Source: Sorghum bicolor
Lineage: Eukaryota > Streptophyta > Magnoliopsida > Poales > Poaceae
Length of the DNA: 64,000 nt
Direction: 5' to 3'
NCBI RefSeq assembly: GCF_000003195.3
Contig: NC_012873.2
Span: 45,847,022-45,911,021, forward strand
The position numbers and the translations under genes were made by a program. Shown here one piece after another: positions 47,747-58,757 of this stretch. How positions within the stretch are numbered: position 1 is the stretch's first letter; every line of letters begins with the position of its first letter. The notes beneath the pieces were generated by a model. The model was given only the letters and a program-made list of their open reading frames with translations. It was not told the origin of the DNA and made no database searches.

Positions 47747-49510
47747 TCATCCACTTTTTGATGGTACCCAAACTAGTTTGGGTCCTCTCAAGTTAGGAGC
47801 AATATACTTAGGCGATGCCTTAGTATGAATAGCGGGATGTTTTGCAATAGTAACCATAGAGGTACCATTACCATCCATTCTAAGCATGGTATTATCATCA
47901 ATTGAAATAGGCTTAGAATTATTACCTAGGGGACATGAATAAGCCATGTGTCCCCTTTCCTGGCACAAGTAGCAACTTCTCTTTGATTGAGCCTTTTCTT
48001 CCTTGCTCATGTGTTGCTTCTCATTGCCTTGCCTCTTGAGAGTTGCTTGAGCCTTCCTCTCAAACTTGGTAGGACACCTCGAGGCAAAGTGTCCATCATC
48101 CTTGCTCATTATCTTGACATCTTGGATTTGCATTGGATGCCTTGCTCTTCCACCCCTTCTTGTCTTCTTCTTCTTCTTCTTCATAATCAAGTCATCACCA
48201 TGATGGTTGATCTTGACTTGAACTTGGGGCTTCTTCTCTTGCTCATCTTGTGGCTTAAGTGGAGGCTTTACTTGTTGCTTCACCAATTGCTTGGTTGGGC
48301 ACATTGAGGTGAGATGACCCCAAGTGCGGCACTTGAAGCACTTGACATGCTTTAGCCTCTCTTCTTCTTTTATCTTCTTGAGCTTCTCTTTGTTTGGGCA
48401 ACCATTAGCAAGATGACCCACTTCATGGCACCGATAGCACATGAAATGAGAGAGCTTTTCTCTCTCTTGCTTTCTTTTGCCCTTTTTCATCTTCTTCTTG
48501 AAGCCAAGGCCACATTTGTCACCATAATCTCTTTTAGTCTTCAATATATGCTCAAAGGTGACTTTTGAGTTGTAACACCTCTCTAACTTGTTTCTCAAAT
48601 TCTTCACTTCATTTTTGAGCTCATTGTTCTCCTTCAAAAGGTTAGTCTCACAAGACATGGAAGTAGAACAAATATCTAATTGTGAAGAACATGGCATAGA
48701 TAATAAAACATCACAAGAGGTGGATACATGCTTCTTGCCTACATCACAAAGGTTAGTAGCAATATGTGATTGATCATTTGACCCAAGTGATGAGCTCTCA
48801 CTAGTTTTAATTTCTTCATTAGAAATCTTCTTAGTGAGAAAAGCATGATCTTTTACCAAGTTATCATGAGTAACACAAAGTTCCTCATGAACCAATGTTA
48901 GCTCCTCATGTGAACAAGTAGTAACATAAAGTAGATGCTTTTGTTGTTCACATGTGGTCTTTAGAAATGAGTTTTCATTTTTCAATTTACTTGTTTTAGC
49001 CATCTCATTTCTTAAAGCTTTGGTGAGTCTACATACAAGCTCAAAATTTGGATCATCACAATCAACAATCACACCTCCAATAGATACCTTGCCGTCACCG
49101 TGAGACATGGAGGAATGTGATGAAGTGGATGAGCTTGTAGAAGCATCACTCTCATAGCCATCATCTTCATCCTCACTTGTCCATGAGGTGGAGAAATCCT
49201 CCACAACCGCCATGTTGTGGTCATGCTCAACATCCTCACATGCATCCACCTTTGGCACATCATCTTCTTTGGTGATCGCTCCATATTTCTCATTGAGATA
49301 ACTCCAAATCTCATGAGCGGACTTCATATCCATGATCTCACCAAATATGTTATCTTTCATAGATGAATAGAAGATGTTAGTAGCTTGGTAGTCGAGATGT
49401 AGACATTTCTCTTGTGCTTGAGTTAGATTCTCTTCATCCAACACATGAGAAAGGCCTACATCTACCATCCACCACATTTGAGGAGAAATAATCTTAAAAT
49501 TGCATGTCAT
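47747..49510 (-). CDS. gag: Copia gag of the SIRE-like element with three CCHC zinc knuckles, 5' end displaced
   Basis: The frame encodes the UBN2-type gag core (NIFYSSMKDNIFGEIMDM, AHEIWSYLNEKYG), an acidic/serine-rich stretch, a long coiled coil (about 180-310), and knuckles CX2CX4HX4C at residues 358-371, 391-404 and 513-526. A fourth, at 472-479, keeps only its H and last C. The visible first methionine is internal. The true start is probably the ATG at 53641-53643, from which the frame runs to the solo LTR insertion site and resumes at 49564. The solo LTR thus cuts off roughly the first 25 residues. The stop is just before 47747; no protease follows. Confidence 0.85.
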   Translation of the reverse strand: MTCNFKIISPQMWWMVDVGLSHVLDEENLTQAQEKCLHLDYQATNIFYSSMKDNIFGEIMDMKSAHEIWSYLNEKYGAITKEDDVPKVDACEDVEHDHNMAVVEDFSTSWTSEDEDDGYESDASTSSSTSSHSSMSHGDGKVSIGGVIVDCDDPNFELVCRLTKALRNEMAKTSKLKNENSFLKTTCEQQKHLLYVTTCSHEELTLVHEELCVTHDNLVKDHAFLTKKISNEEIKTSESSSLGSNDQSHIATNLCDVGKKHVSTSCDVLLSMPCSSQLDICSTSMSCETNLLKENNELKNEVKNLRNKLERCYNSKVTFEHILKTKRDYGDKCGLGFKKKMKKGKRKQEREKLSHFMCYRCHEVGHLANGCPNKEKLKKIKEEERLKHVKCFKCRTWGHLTSMCPTKQLVKQQVKPPLKPQDEQEKKPQVQVKINHHGDDLIMKKKKKKTRRGGRARHPMQIQDVKIMSKDDGHFASRCPTKFERKAQATLKRQGNEKQHMSKEEKAQSKRSCYLCQERGHMAYSCPLGNNSKPISIDDNTMLRMDGNGTSMVTIAKHPAIHTKASPKYIAPNLRGPKLVWVPSKSG

Positions 49511-49569
49511 CCAATTTCTCCACTGTGCAAAGTGTGTGCCATCAAAAATGTGTGGACACTCAACATCTA

Positions 49570-52500
49570 TGTGGCAGAACCTCCTAAGTGTTTGGGCCCA
49601 CCGACACCTGTCATTGTCCTAAGGACCTCTGACGGTAATGCCGGGGATCCTCCCACTTTAGAAGTCCGATGAGCATCTCAGGACGCTCATTCCACCGCTA
49701 CCTGGGGCGTTTCAAACAAGCTCGTCTCGACCACCAGCAATGGTCGTTTAACGAAAATGTCTTCTCCTCGCCCTTACCGGATAGCAAGTGGCCACCTTAA
49801 CACCAGGATCACTCATTGCAAAGACATTGCAGTATCACAGACAACATAAGACCAAAATAATATCTCAGAGTAAAACAGCGGAAGTATTACATAACTTATT
49901 TTACAAAAGGAGTTCTTCCAAATAGTAGAGTGTTATTACAAGCCAGGTCCAGCGGAGCAACTTAAACTTTAGAACACCGATTACAAATTTACAGACCCTG
50001 CCCATGGGTCACACTCACTCTTCCTCGTCGTCAACCTCGACGACGGTCACACAACAGGGTCCGAAACAAGTCGGCTCCTGACCTTCACCTGCAACAGGGG
50101 TTATGAAACCCTGAGTACGGGAGTACTCAACAAGACTTACCCGGTGGAAAAAGAGGAGAAATCAGGAATGCAGGCTTAGGGTAGACAAGGGGTGGCTAAG
50201 TAGGGAGCCAAATTGTTTTGCCAAAAAGCTTACTAATAGTGCATCCTTACTTTCAAGTTTTACCCGCGAATTCCTCTCCTTAAGAGGTCGAGGAGTTCGA
50301 GGACAGTCTATCTAGTTGCTTCTCACAGACAAGTCTGTAAGTTCCTAGTCCTTAATCGAAGTATTATCTATCCAACGGCCACAGCTTCATGTCACTCTGA
50401 GTCTGGGAATTGGGATCCGAACCTCATGAGACATTTCCCCTTTTCACATTTTATCTCTTAGTTGCATAATTAACTACGATGAGGGTCAGTGGATTGAGTC
50501 TCCTAATCGGGGAGCAACGACGATTCGAACCGCTTAGCAATCCAGCTGGAGTTCCTAACCACCCGACATATGTAGAACCAAATCTTGCATATATCAACCC
50601 AAATCGAGCTCTCCCCAAATTTGACCAGGTTCGCGGCACCCGAGAGCACAGTACTCCACCATCCTACAGCCGATCTAGATGTTTTCCGGTCATCTCAGAT
50701 CCGTAAGGTGGGTACACACTACTCTCGCCATCGCTCCACGCCCAGTGCACGAGTAGCTGTTCGCGTCGAGGGATCACAAGACTGGGCTTACCGAGGGCAA
50801 GTGGCCAGTACTATAAATTCTCAACCCAGCGGGCCATCAATGGACCGGTCCTTAACCGACACAGTTGGAGACACTACTTTAAGACTCCATTCTTAAAGCA
50901 AGTCCACCGACCGGTCTCAAATTGAAACATCATTGATCATAAGTGTATTCCACAACAACCCTTCAAACTTTCTTATTTGAAAACCTATCTAGTAGCAGGG
51001 CTAAGCATCACTACGCGATTTTTAAAATAAAACAGGTGCCAAAGTCAAGATAACAAATATCAAGGTAGTAAATGCAGCAGGTAGGTTAAGCTAATTCTCA
51101 ACTACCTAATGCAGCATTTTCAATTCATAAGTGATAAAAGATTTAAAACATTCAAGGAGGGGTTAATGCATCCGGGGCTTGCCTTGGTTGCAGGGCAGAG
51201 AGGGACCCTCGGAGACTTCCCAAGTCTCGGATCCTACTTCCTCAAATGGAGCACCGACCTCGGGGTTCGGTTCAACGGTCGCTCCTTCGGTCACGTGCAC
51301 TATACGCAAAATGATGAATGCTCATGATATGCATGTGATAAATATGCAAAAAGGGACCAAGTTAAGTATAACTGGCCCTTTCGGTGCAATACAGATTAAA
51401 CAACAATTAAAGTTGTTTAACATCTTAGTGTCGTTACCCAAGAGGTTGCATCTGTAAATTAGTACTTTTCTTAATTCATAATTATCCTAAATTAACTAAT
51501 TATTAATCCTATTTACCTTAATTAACTCTTAATTAATTATTAATGACAGTAATTAAGCATTAAGGCTAAACAATAATTAAATGCCAAAGGTCATTAAGGT
51601 TAATGATCTTGGGTCATCACATAATCCCAAAGTCACTCAAACCCTAATTATGAGGATTTAACTAATCATTGTCTAATTATTTTGGAATTATTACTTAATC
51701 ACTAAATAAGGGTTTAGTAATATTTTATTCAAACATTATCCAAATGCCATCAAATTTTGTGTGAAACCTGGAAATAATATTCAGAGACTCCCCACAAAGT
51801 TTGGTGATGTTTGGACATACTAATAAATTATTAAAATTCCTAGAAGTTTTATTCATTAAATAAAAGAGGCAATTTTTATACACATTTAAACTATCAGAAA
51901 AGAAAACCTACTATTTTTCTTGTGTTCTACTCATTTTATGGAACCTATACAAAAATTTTCATGATTTTTGAATCAGCACATAATTTAATACACAAATTCA
52001 AACACAAAGCAAAAACTGCACAAAAAGAAAAAGAAAAAGATACTGTGCAGCGGGCGGCCTGGAAATTGGCCCGCAGGCCGGCCCACGCGCGCTCGGCCCG
52101 CACGCGCCTCCATTCACTCGCGGGGTCACTGACGGGCGGGACCCGCCCGTCAGATGCTTCCCCTACCTCCCGCCACGGCTCCGGCGAGCTCCAGCTCCCT
52201 GCCGGTGAGCTCCCGGCCTCCGCAGTGAGGCACGTTAGCTTCCCCAGTCTCCCGCGCACCCGTAGATACCCTTTGCACCCACTCTCCCCTATCCTAGCCC
52301 CCGTGACCACGGGCACGGCGGACGGCCGCCTCGGCCGAGCAAACGCCGGCCATGACGAGCGAGTAGAGCGCGAACCAACCAGTGCATAAGCTGCAGGGGC
52401 TCACCGCGACTTCAGCGAGACACAGAGCGGCGGTGGAGGGGCTCGGAGTGACGCTGGCCACGGTGGAGTGCCTACGGCGGCGCTTCGGCCGGAGTTGGAG

Positions 52501-53622
52501 AGGAAACAGCTCGGTTGCAGGCAAGGAGGGGTTAGCGCTTGCGCTCAGGGGCGCAATCGATTGCTGAGAACTTGGCGAAGCTAGTGGAGTGCTCGGGTGG
52601 ATTGGGAAGGAAGCAGGCGAGGTGAATTTCGGCGGCGAGTGGTGGCTGTCGGCAGTGAGGTACCAAGAGGAGAAAGGAAATACTCCGGCCACCCGAGGCT
52701 TTATCCATGCGATAGATGATGCGGATGAGGATGTCCGGGCGAGGCACAGCAGCAAGCAGCTGCGTGGCCAGGCGCGTGGCGGCGCCGGACGCAGCGGCTC
52801 TGCCCCGGCGGCAGAGCAGCCCCCCTGCCCGAACACTATAGCAAGCCCGATCCACTCAGTTTGTAGTTTTGCAAAATTCGCCCAAAATTTGAACTGGAGC
52901 CAAAATTCCACCAAAACAAAAGTTGTGCAAAATTTTGTGAGATACAAAACATGTTTTGGTGACCAAAGCCAATTTTGAGTGGAACATGGTGATTTTGACC
53001 AAACAGTTTGAAATTCAAAATCCAATTTGGGGAAAATTCAAATTTTTGAATTGGGGCAGATCAGAATTTCTAAAATTACTTTTGTTTTTCCTAAACAACT
53101 TGAAAACCTCCCAACATGAAAGTTGTTCAACTTTTGGAGCTCTACAACTTTCATGTTGGTCACTTTTCAAAATTCCAAATAGATTTTGAATTGGAGATTC
53201 AAATTAGAAAAGGGGACACTTTCCAAAAATCTGTATTTTCAAAATTACTTTGAACTTTGTATTGAAACTTCAAAAACTCAAAACACAAAAGTTGTACATC
53301 TTGACAAGATCTACAACTTTGCTTTTGAACTCAACCTCAAATTTTGCTTAGTTTTTGAATTGTGCAAAAGGGGGCAATTCTAGGGTTCAAAAATCAGGGT
53401 TTCCCCCACCCCTAAGCCTTTCGGAAATCTTTCACCCTAGGGTTTTAGCAACCAACACAAGCATCGATATACAAGATAATCACACTTTAATTCCCTAAGC
53501 ACATTCAACCAAATTAAACTCATTTTAAGTTGATGCATCAAGGTGTGCTTAACAAATATGCTGTGCAATGCTGATGATGCCATGATCCAACTTTTAGTAA
53601 CCGTAACATCGGGGATGTTACA
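49570..53622 (-). mobile_element. Solo LTR (4053 bp), chromovirus-type, nested in the SIRE-like element
   Basis: The minus strand starts TGTAACATCCCC and ends GTTCTGCCACA, flanked by ATCTA (49565-49569 and 53623-53627). No PBS or internal region adjoins it. It shares the hairpin block and the GC-rich interior (52040-52830) with the other long LTRs, but is more distant in sequence. ORFs of up to 243 codons in the GC-rich block show no recognisable domain. Confidence 0.88.
50088..50139 (-). promoter_or_regulatory. Conserved LTR hairpin between splice-like signals (minus strand)
   Basis: On the minus strand GGTAAGTCTT is followed by TGAGTAC-tccc-GTACTCA (50111-50128) and CTGTTGCAG. Same arrangement as at 28179 and 62787, with a changed loop. 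Confidence 0.7.
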
Positions 53623-53680
53623 ATCTAGCCCATAAGCCGCCATCCTCTCGGGTCAGTGAAGACCACAAATGAGAGACCTA

Positions 53681-53692
53681 GCTCTGATACCA
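53681..53692 (-). other. Primer binding site of the SIRE-like element
   Basis: The minus strand reads TGGTATCAGAGC, complementary to the 3' region of initiator tRNA-Met as in most Copia elements, two bases from the 5' LTR. Confidence 0.93.
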
Positions 53693-54790
53693 CTTGAAGG
53701 GTCGAGATGGCGGACTAGAGGGGGGTGAATAGTCCTTTCTAAAAGTTATTACGCCGGCTAACCGAAAACAAATACGGAATTAAAACTATCGGTCTAGCCA
53801 AGACTACACCCCTCTATCTAAGTTCTCTAGCACCTTGAAAAGATCCTAAACAAGCAAGCAAGGTGCTACCTTAGCAAGAGCTCACCTAACCAATTCTAGG
53901 AGTAAGGTCACACAAACCTATGCAACTAGTACTTTGCAAACCGGGGGAGCTCCTACTCAAACTAGTGAGGCAAAGCGCACAAAGCCTAAGCTCACTAGCA
54001 AGCTCAATAACAAGGCAACTAATGCCAAATTAGAGAGCGCAACTTACTTAGCTACACAAACTAAGCAAAGTGACTAACAAGGTTACACAAACCAAATTAG
54101 TCACGCAAGGGAACTACTTCTAGCTACACAAGCAAGAAGGTAACTAGCAAGCTACACAAGCTAACTAATTACAAGAGCAACTACACAAGCACAAGTATAT
54201 GAACGTAAGAACAAGCTTGTGTTAGGGACTTGCAAACCAACGGGATAAACAATGTTGACACGATGATTTTCTCCCGAGGTTCACTTGGTTGCCACCAAGC
54301 TACGTCCCCGTTGAGACAAGCTCCAAGGTTGCCACCGGTCCTCTTGCTAGTGGTGACCCACAAGTCACACTCTCCCACGTGGAGTGCTTACCACAAGCTC
54401 TAGCACTTGACCCGGCCGGACCACTTGTTGCTCTTCACGTCTCGCTCAACTAGAGTTGCTCTTCGCGATCCCCGCGGGGTGAGCACCGTACCCCTCACAA
54501 TCTCTTCTCCGGAGCACCGCACAATCTCCTTGCGTGCTTCGACGGAGTCACAAGCCACCAAGCCGTCTAGGAGGTGGCAACCTCCAAGAGTAACAAGCAC
54601 CACCGGCTTGCAACACGAACACCTAGTGCCACTCGATGCAATCTCTCAATGCAACGCACTAGAATCACTCACTCGCTATTGATTCGCACTCTTGCAAGCA
54701 CAAGTGAGTTAGAGGCCTTCCTAGCACTCCCCAAGCATGGACACTAAGTCCCAAGGGTGCTCAACACCAGCCAAGGCTGGCCACCACTTC

Positions 54791-54798
54791 TATTTATA
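54791..54798 (-). promoter_or_regulatory. TATA box of the SIRE-like 5' LTR
   Basis: The minus strand reads CTATAAATAG; the identical box is in the 3' LTR at 43321-43328. A dense cluster of GTCCGGTG motifs begins about 55 bases upstream. Confidence 0.7.
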
Positions 54799-54849
54799 GC
54801 CCCAAGGGCTAAACTAGCCGTTGCCCCTTCACTGGGTAAAACCCGAGGG

Positions 54850-55225
54850 CACCGGACGCTCAACCCCCAGCGTCCGGTGCTCAGCTGACCGCCACGTGTT
54901 ACTAGCCGTTTGAAGTCGACCGTTGCCGCCAACGGCTACTGCGCACGCGCGCCTGCACAGCACCACCGGACGCTCTACTGCGTCACACCGGATGCGTCCG
55001 GTGCACACCGAACTCGTGTGCAGAGAGCTTCGCAAACTCGCAAGGTCACCGGACGCAAGCCACCGGACGCACCCTGAGCGTCCGGTGCTCACCGGACTCA
55101 TGCGCAGAGAGGGTCGCCAAACCGCCCGCACACCGGACGCTGAGCACCGAACTCTCTCCGGTGCGTCCGGTGCACTCTGCTACACCCGACAGCACACCGG
55201 ACGCTGAAGGCTAGCGTCCGGTGCC
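54850..55225. repeat. Cluster of CACCGGACGC / GCGTCCGGTG motifs in U3
   Basis: Well over ten copies in both orientations within 375 bases. The matching cluster in the 3' LTR is at 43380-43755. Several adjacent inverted pairs could form hairpins. Confidence 0.85.
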
Positions 55226-56036
55226 TGAGAAACACTCCCATGACTTCCAAATTTCCCACCGGCGCAATAGAAAATATGCACTTAATTTTCTCAAAAGCGT
55301 CGAATCCCGCCTCGCAAGCCTAGGAACACCACCTCCTTTGTAAAGTGTGCCAACACCAACAAGTGTACACCACCATGTGCATGTGTGTTAGCATTTTCAC
55401 AAACATTTTTCCAAGGGAGTTAACCTCTCAACTTGCCACACCACTCGATCCTAACACGTATGCAAAGTTAGATCGCTCAAGTGGCACTAGATGACCGTTA
55501 TGCAAACAAGCTTGCCCCTCTTGATAGTACGGCCATCTATCCTAAATCCGGTCATAAACTTCTCTACACACCTATGACCGGTGAAATGGAAATGCCCTAG
55601 GTTATACCTTTGCCTTGCGCATTCCATTCCATCTCCTCCAATGTTGATGCAACACATGCACCAACCAATCACCAAATGATATGATCCACTTCATATCATC
55701 ACGTGACCGTATTGGTTCATCGATCTTGACCTCACTTGCTCTTCACCGTTGCCTCGGTCCATCGGCGCCAAGTCTTGCTCAAGCTTCACCGTCACACGCG
55801 GTCCCTCGCTTCAAAGCCTCCGACTTGCCCTTCACTCTTGCAACCGGTCCATCAAGCCAAGCCTCATCTTGATCTTCTCCACCTTGGTCACATGACTCCA
55901 TGTCATGTCTCATGTGCAATGAGCTCCTCCATCATCACATCATCACCTGTGGACTAATCTCCTGTGTATCTCACATAAACACTATTAGTCCACCTAAGTT
56001 GTCACTCAATTACCAAAACCAAACAAGGAACTTTCA

Positions 56037-56694
56037 CCACTCCCTGACTGTGATGTCAAGATGGTCCCTAACTAAGAATCCAAGTGTGTTACGCCACTTA
56101 GGTAAGGCCTCTGGAGGAGCTAGGGGTTGTCCTGTCGGGCTCACATCTGTAATTCTAAATGTGACTTTTGGAAACTGATTCAATCCTCTGTCACCTCGTT
56201 TCCTTTTCCTATCATCAGTCTTCTCGGTGGTCTTCTCGGTGGTTGTCTCCGTCGTCGGTTCGGGTGCACCTTCATGTGTGAATTCTTCTTGGGATAGGAT
56301 CTCTTTCAGCTCATGAAACTGAGATTGTTATCCCGTTCATGTTAAAAGTTAAAAACATAAATCATTCTTGTACATATACTGAGGGAAATAAAAGTTAGAA
56401 AGATTTAATTATGGATGAGTAATTCATCACCTCATCTACTTCTGGAATGTAATCAGGGTCACGTTCTAATTCACGACGAGTGTTCCTCTCTATACGAGGA
56501 TCTGGAATGTCACTAGGGGAGGTCTCGTACGAAGGACTTGATTCACGTTCTTTTGCATTCTCCGTGTGGTCCGACCCTTGCTCTTGCTCGGTGCTGTGTG
56601 ACACTTGCACTTTCTCTGTGTGGTCCGAACCTTTTGCCGGTGCTTGGTCGATGCGGTCAGACCCTGACGCTTGGTTTGGGGTTGGAGAAGCCAT
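56037..56694 (-). pseudogene. CACTA-C gene 2, first exons
   Basis: Exon 1 (56431-56694) starts at the ATG at 56692-56694 and encodes a polar stretch containing repeated SDHTE words, ending in DYIPEVDE before a GAG|GTGATG donor. Unlike CACTA-B it has no stop. Exon 2 continues from about 56326 leftward to the Copia insertion, with TTETTTEKT-like repeats, a basic KRKR patch and then ALPKWRNALGFLVRDHLDIT. The acceptor used in CACTA-B (GAACAG) is GAACGG here; an in-frame alternative CTCAG follows 12 bases later. Confidence 0.78.
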
Positions 56695-56929
56695 CGTGAT
56701 AATCTATCAAATAATTACTTAGCATATGCATCATGCATTATAAATAGTTTCATTATAAAGAAAGAAATAATAATTACTTAGACACTTAAACTAAAAGCAA
56801 ATATTAATTGTTTATTATTTTTATACGTACATATATATAATTGCATTGTAAATAATTGCATTATAAAAAATAAATAATAACTACTTAGCATATGCATAAT
56901 GTATATAAGAAAAATAAGACATCATACAC

Positions 56930-57513
56930 ATTTAATAATTATTTAGGACAATTAATAATTATTTAGGACAATTAATAATTAATAATACTTCATATATACT
57001 TATTTAGAATAATTAATAATTATTTAGGACAATGAATAATTAATAATTATTTAGGACAATTAATAATTAATAATACATCATATACATTTATTTAGAACAA
57101 TTAATAATTATTTAGGACAATTAATATTTATAAGAAAAATAAAACATCAAATAGATTTATTTAAGACCATTAATAATTAATAATTATTTAGGACAATGAA
57201 TAATTAATAATTATTTAGGACAATTAATATTTAATAATACATCATATACATTTACTTAGAATAATTAATAATTATTTAGGACAATTAATAATTAATAATA
57301 CATCATATACATTTATTTAGAACAATTAATAATTATTTAGGACAATTAATATTTATAAGAAAAATAAAACATCATATAGATTTATTTAAGACCATTAATA
57401 ATTAATAATTATTAGGACAATGAATAATTAATAATTATTTAGGACAATAATATTAATAATACATCACATACAATTATTTAGAAGACATCATATACATCAT
57501 ATACTTTTAATAA
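56930..57513. repeat. AT-rich tandem array of TTAGGACAATTAATAATTA units
   Basis: About 20 irregular units of 20-50 bases with TTATTTAGGACAAT and TAATAATTAATA words. CACTA-B has only a few at 15480-15610, so the array has expanded or contracted between copies. It runs up to the assembly gap. Confidence 0.85.
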
Positions 57514-58040
57514 NNNNNNNNNNNNNNNNNNNNNNNNNNNNNNNNNNNNNNNNNNNNNNNNNNNNNNNNNNNNNNNNNNNNNNNNNNNNNNNNNNNNNNN
57601 NNNNNNNNNNNNNNNNNNNNNNNNNNNNNNNNNNNNNNNNNNNNNNNNNNNNNNNNNNNNNNNNNNNNNNNNNNNNNNNNNNNNNNNNNNNNNNNNNNNN
57701 NNNNNNNNNNNNNNNNNNNNNNNNNNNNNNNNNNNNNNNNNNNNNNNNNNNNNNNNNNNNNNNNNNNNNNNNNNNNNNNNNNNNNNNNNNNNNNNNNNNN
57801 NNNNNNNNNNNNNNNNNNNNNNNNNNNNNNNNNNNNNNNNNNNNNNNNNNNNNNNNNNNNNNNNNNNNNNNNNNNNNNNNNNNNNNNNNNNNNNNNNNNN
57901 NNNNNNNNNNNNNNNNNNNNNNNNNNNNNNNNNNNNNNNNNNNNNNNNNNNNNNNNNNNNNNNNNNNNNNNNNNNNNNNNNNNNNNNNNNNNNNNNNNNN
58001 NNNNNNNNNNNNNNNNNNNNNNNNNNNNNNNNNNNNNNNN
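57514..58040. other. Assembly gap (527 N)
   Basis: Undetermined bases. By collinearity with CACTA-B it should hold the GC-rich leader and the TATA box of gene 2 (about 15600-16198, roughly 600 bases). Confidence 0.99.
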
Positions 58041-58757
58041 GGTGGTCAATACCACCCGCCTATACAAAACATTTTGTAATATTTTTTATTATTATTGTTT
58101 TCTATATTTTTGGTAACTATTTTTTATTGCATATTGATATTATAATATAATATTTAAACATTATTGTTTCTATATTCTATATTTGTAACATAATTATATT
58201 GTTTATATATTAATTGTATAATGATATTATAATATAATTATATTGTTTCACACCTATATATTAATTTTATATTATTTTAAATTTCAAATGCATATTACAT
58301 ATTGTATGAAAGGTAGAGCTTGATGAGCTCTAACTCCTCTGTATCTAAAACTTTTTCATTTGAGGACTTTTAGTGCCTAGTTTGACCTAGTTTGACCTAG
58401 TCAAATTTTGAAATTTTAGATTTCCACAGCTACACACATGTTTTCGAAACCCGAGACGTCCCCAACTCGAAAAGTCATGAATACAAAGTTTGTTCCACTC
58501 ATCAAGATATACATTTCATACATAGGACATTTTTGCATTTGACAAAGCATTTCAAAAGTGTAGTTCTAAATCCACAAGTCTCACATATAGTTTCATAAAG
58601 TTTGTGTCACATTCAACACTTTGTGACTAGAGTTTACCAATCATTTCCCATATGCCAAAATATTCTATGTATGGAATGTGTATCTTGAGGAGCTCTAACA
58701 CCCATGTATTCAAAAGTTTTTCTTTTGAGGTCATTTAGTGCCTAGTTTGACCTAGTT
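58041..58757. other. CACTA-C spacer upstream of gene 2
   Basis: Matches 16199-16895 of CACTA-B, including one copy of the GAGCTCTAAC / TTTGAGG theme. It ends where the gypsy LTR is inserted. No gene. Confidence 0.85.

Larger units (their letters stand above)
42252..56036 (-). mobile_element. Non-autonomous SIRE/Maximus-like Copia retrotransposon (13.8 kb)
   Basis: Two LTRs, starting TGAAGG and ending CTTTCA on the plus strand, flanked by CCACT (42247-42251 and 56037-56041). An initiator-Met-type PBS adjoins the right LTR and a polypurine tract adjoins the left LTR, so the element runs leftward. It has a gag but no protease, integrase or RT: only about 3.2 kb of non-coding DNA separates gag from the 3' LTR. 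A solo LTR is nested between PBS and gag. It would depend on a relative for replication. Confidence 0.92.
53695..56036 (-). repeat. 5' LTR of the SIRE-like element (2342 bp)
   Basis: Partner of 42252-44543. U3 is 54799-56036, the TATA box is at 54791-54798, and R/U5 continue to 53695. The outer border is followed by the duplication CCACT. Confidence 0.93.

Noticed and set aside
57507..58067. 186-codon ORF
   Set aside because: It consists almost entirely of undetermined bases.
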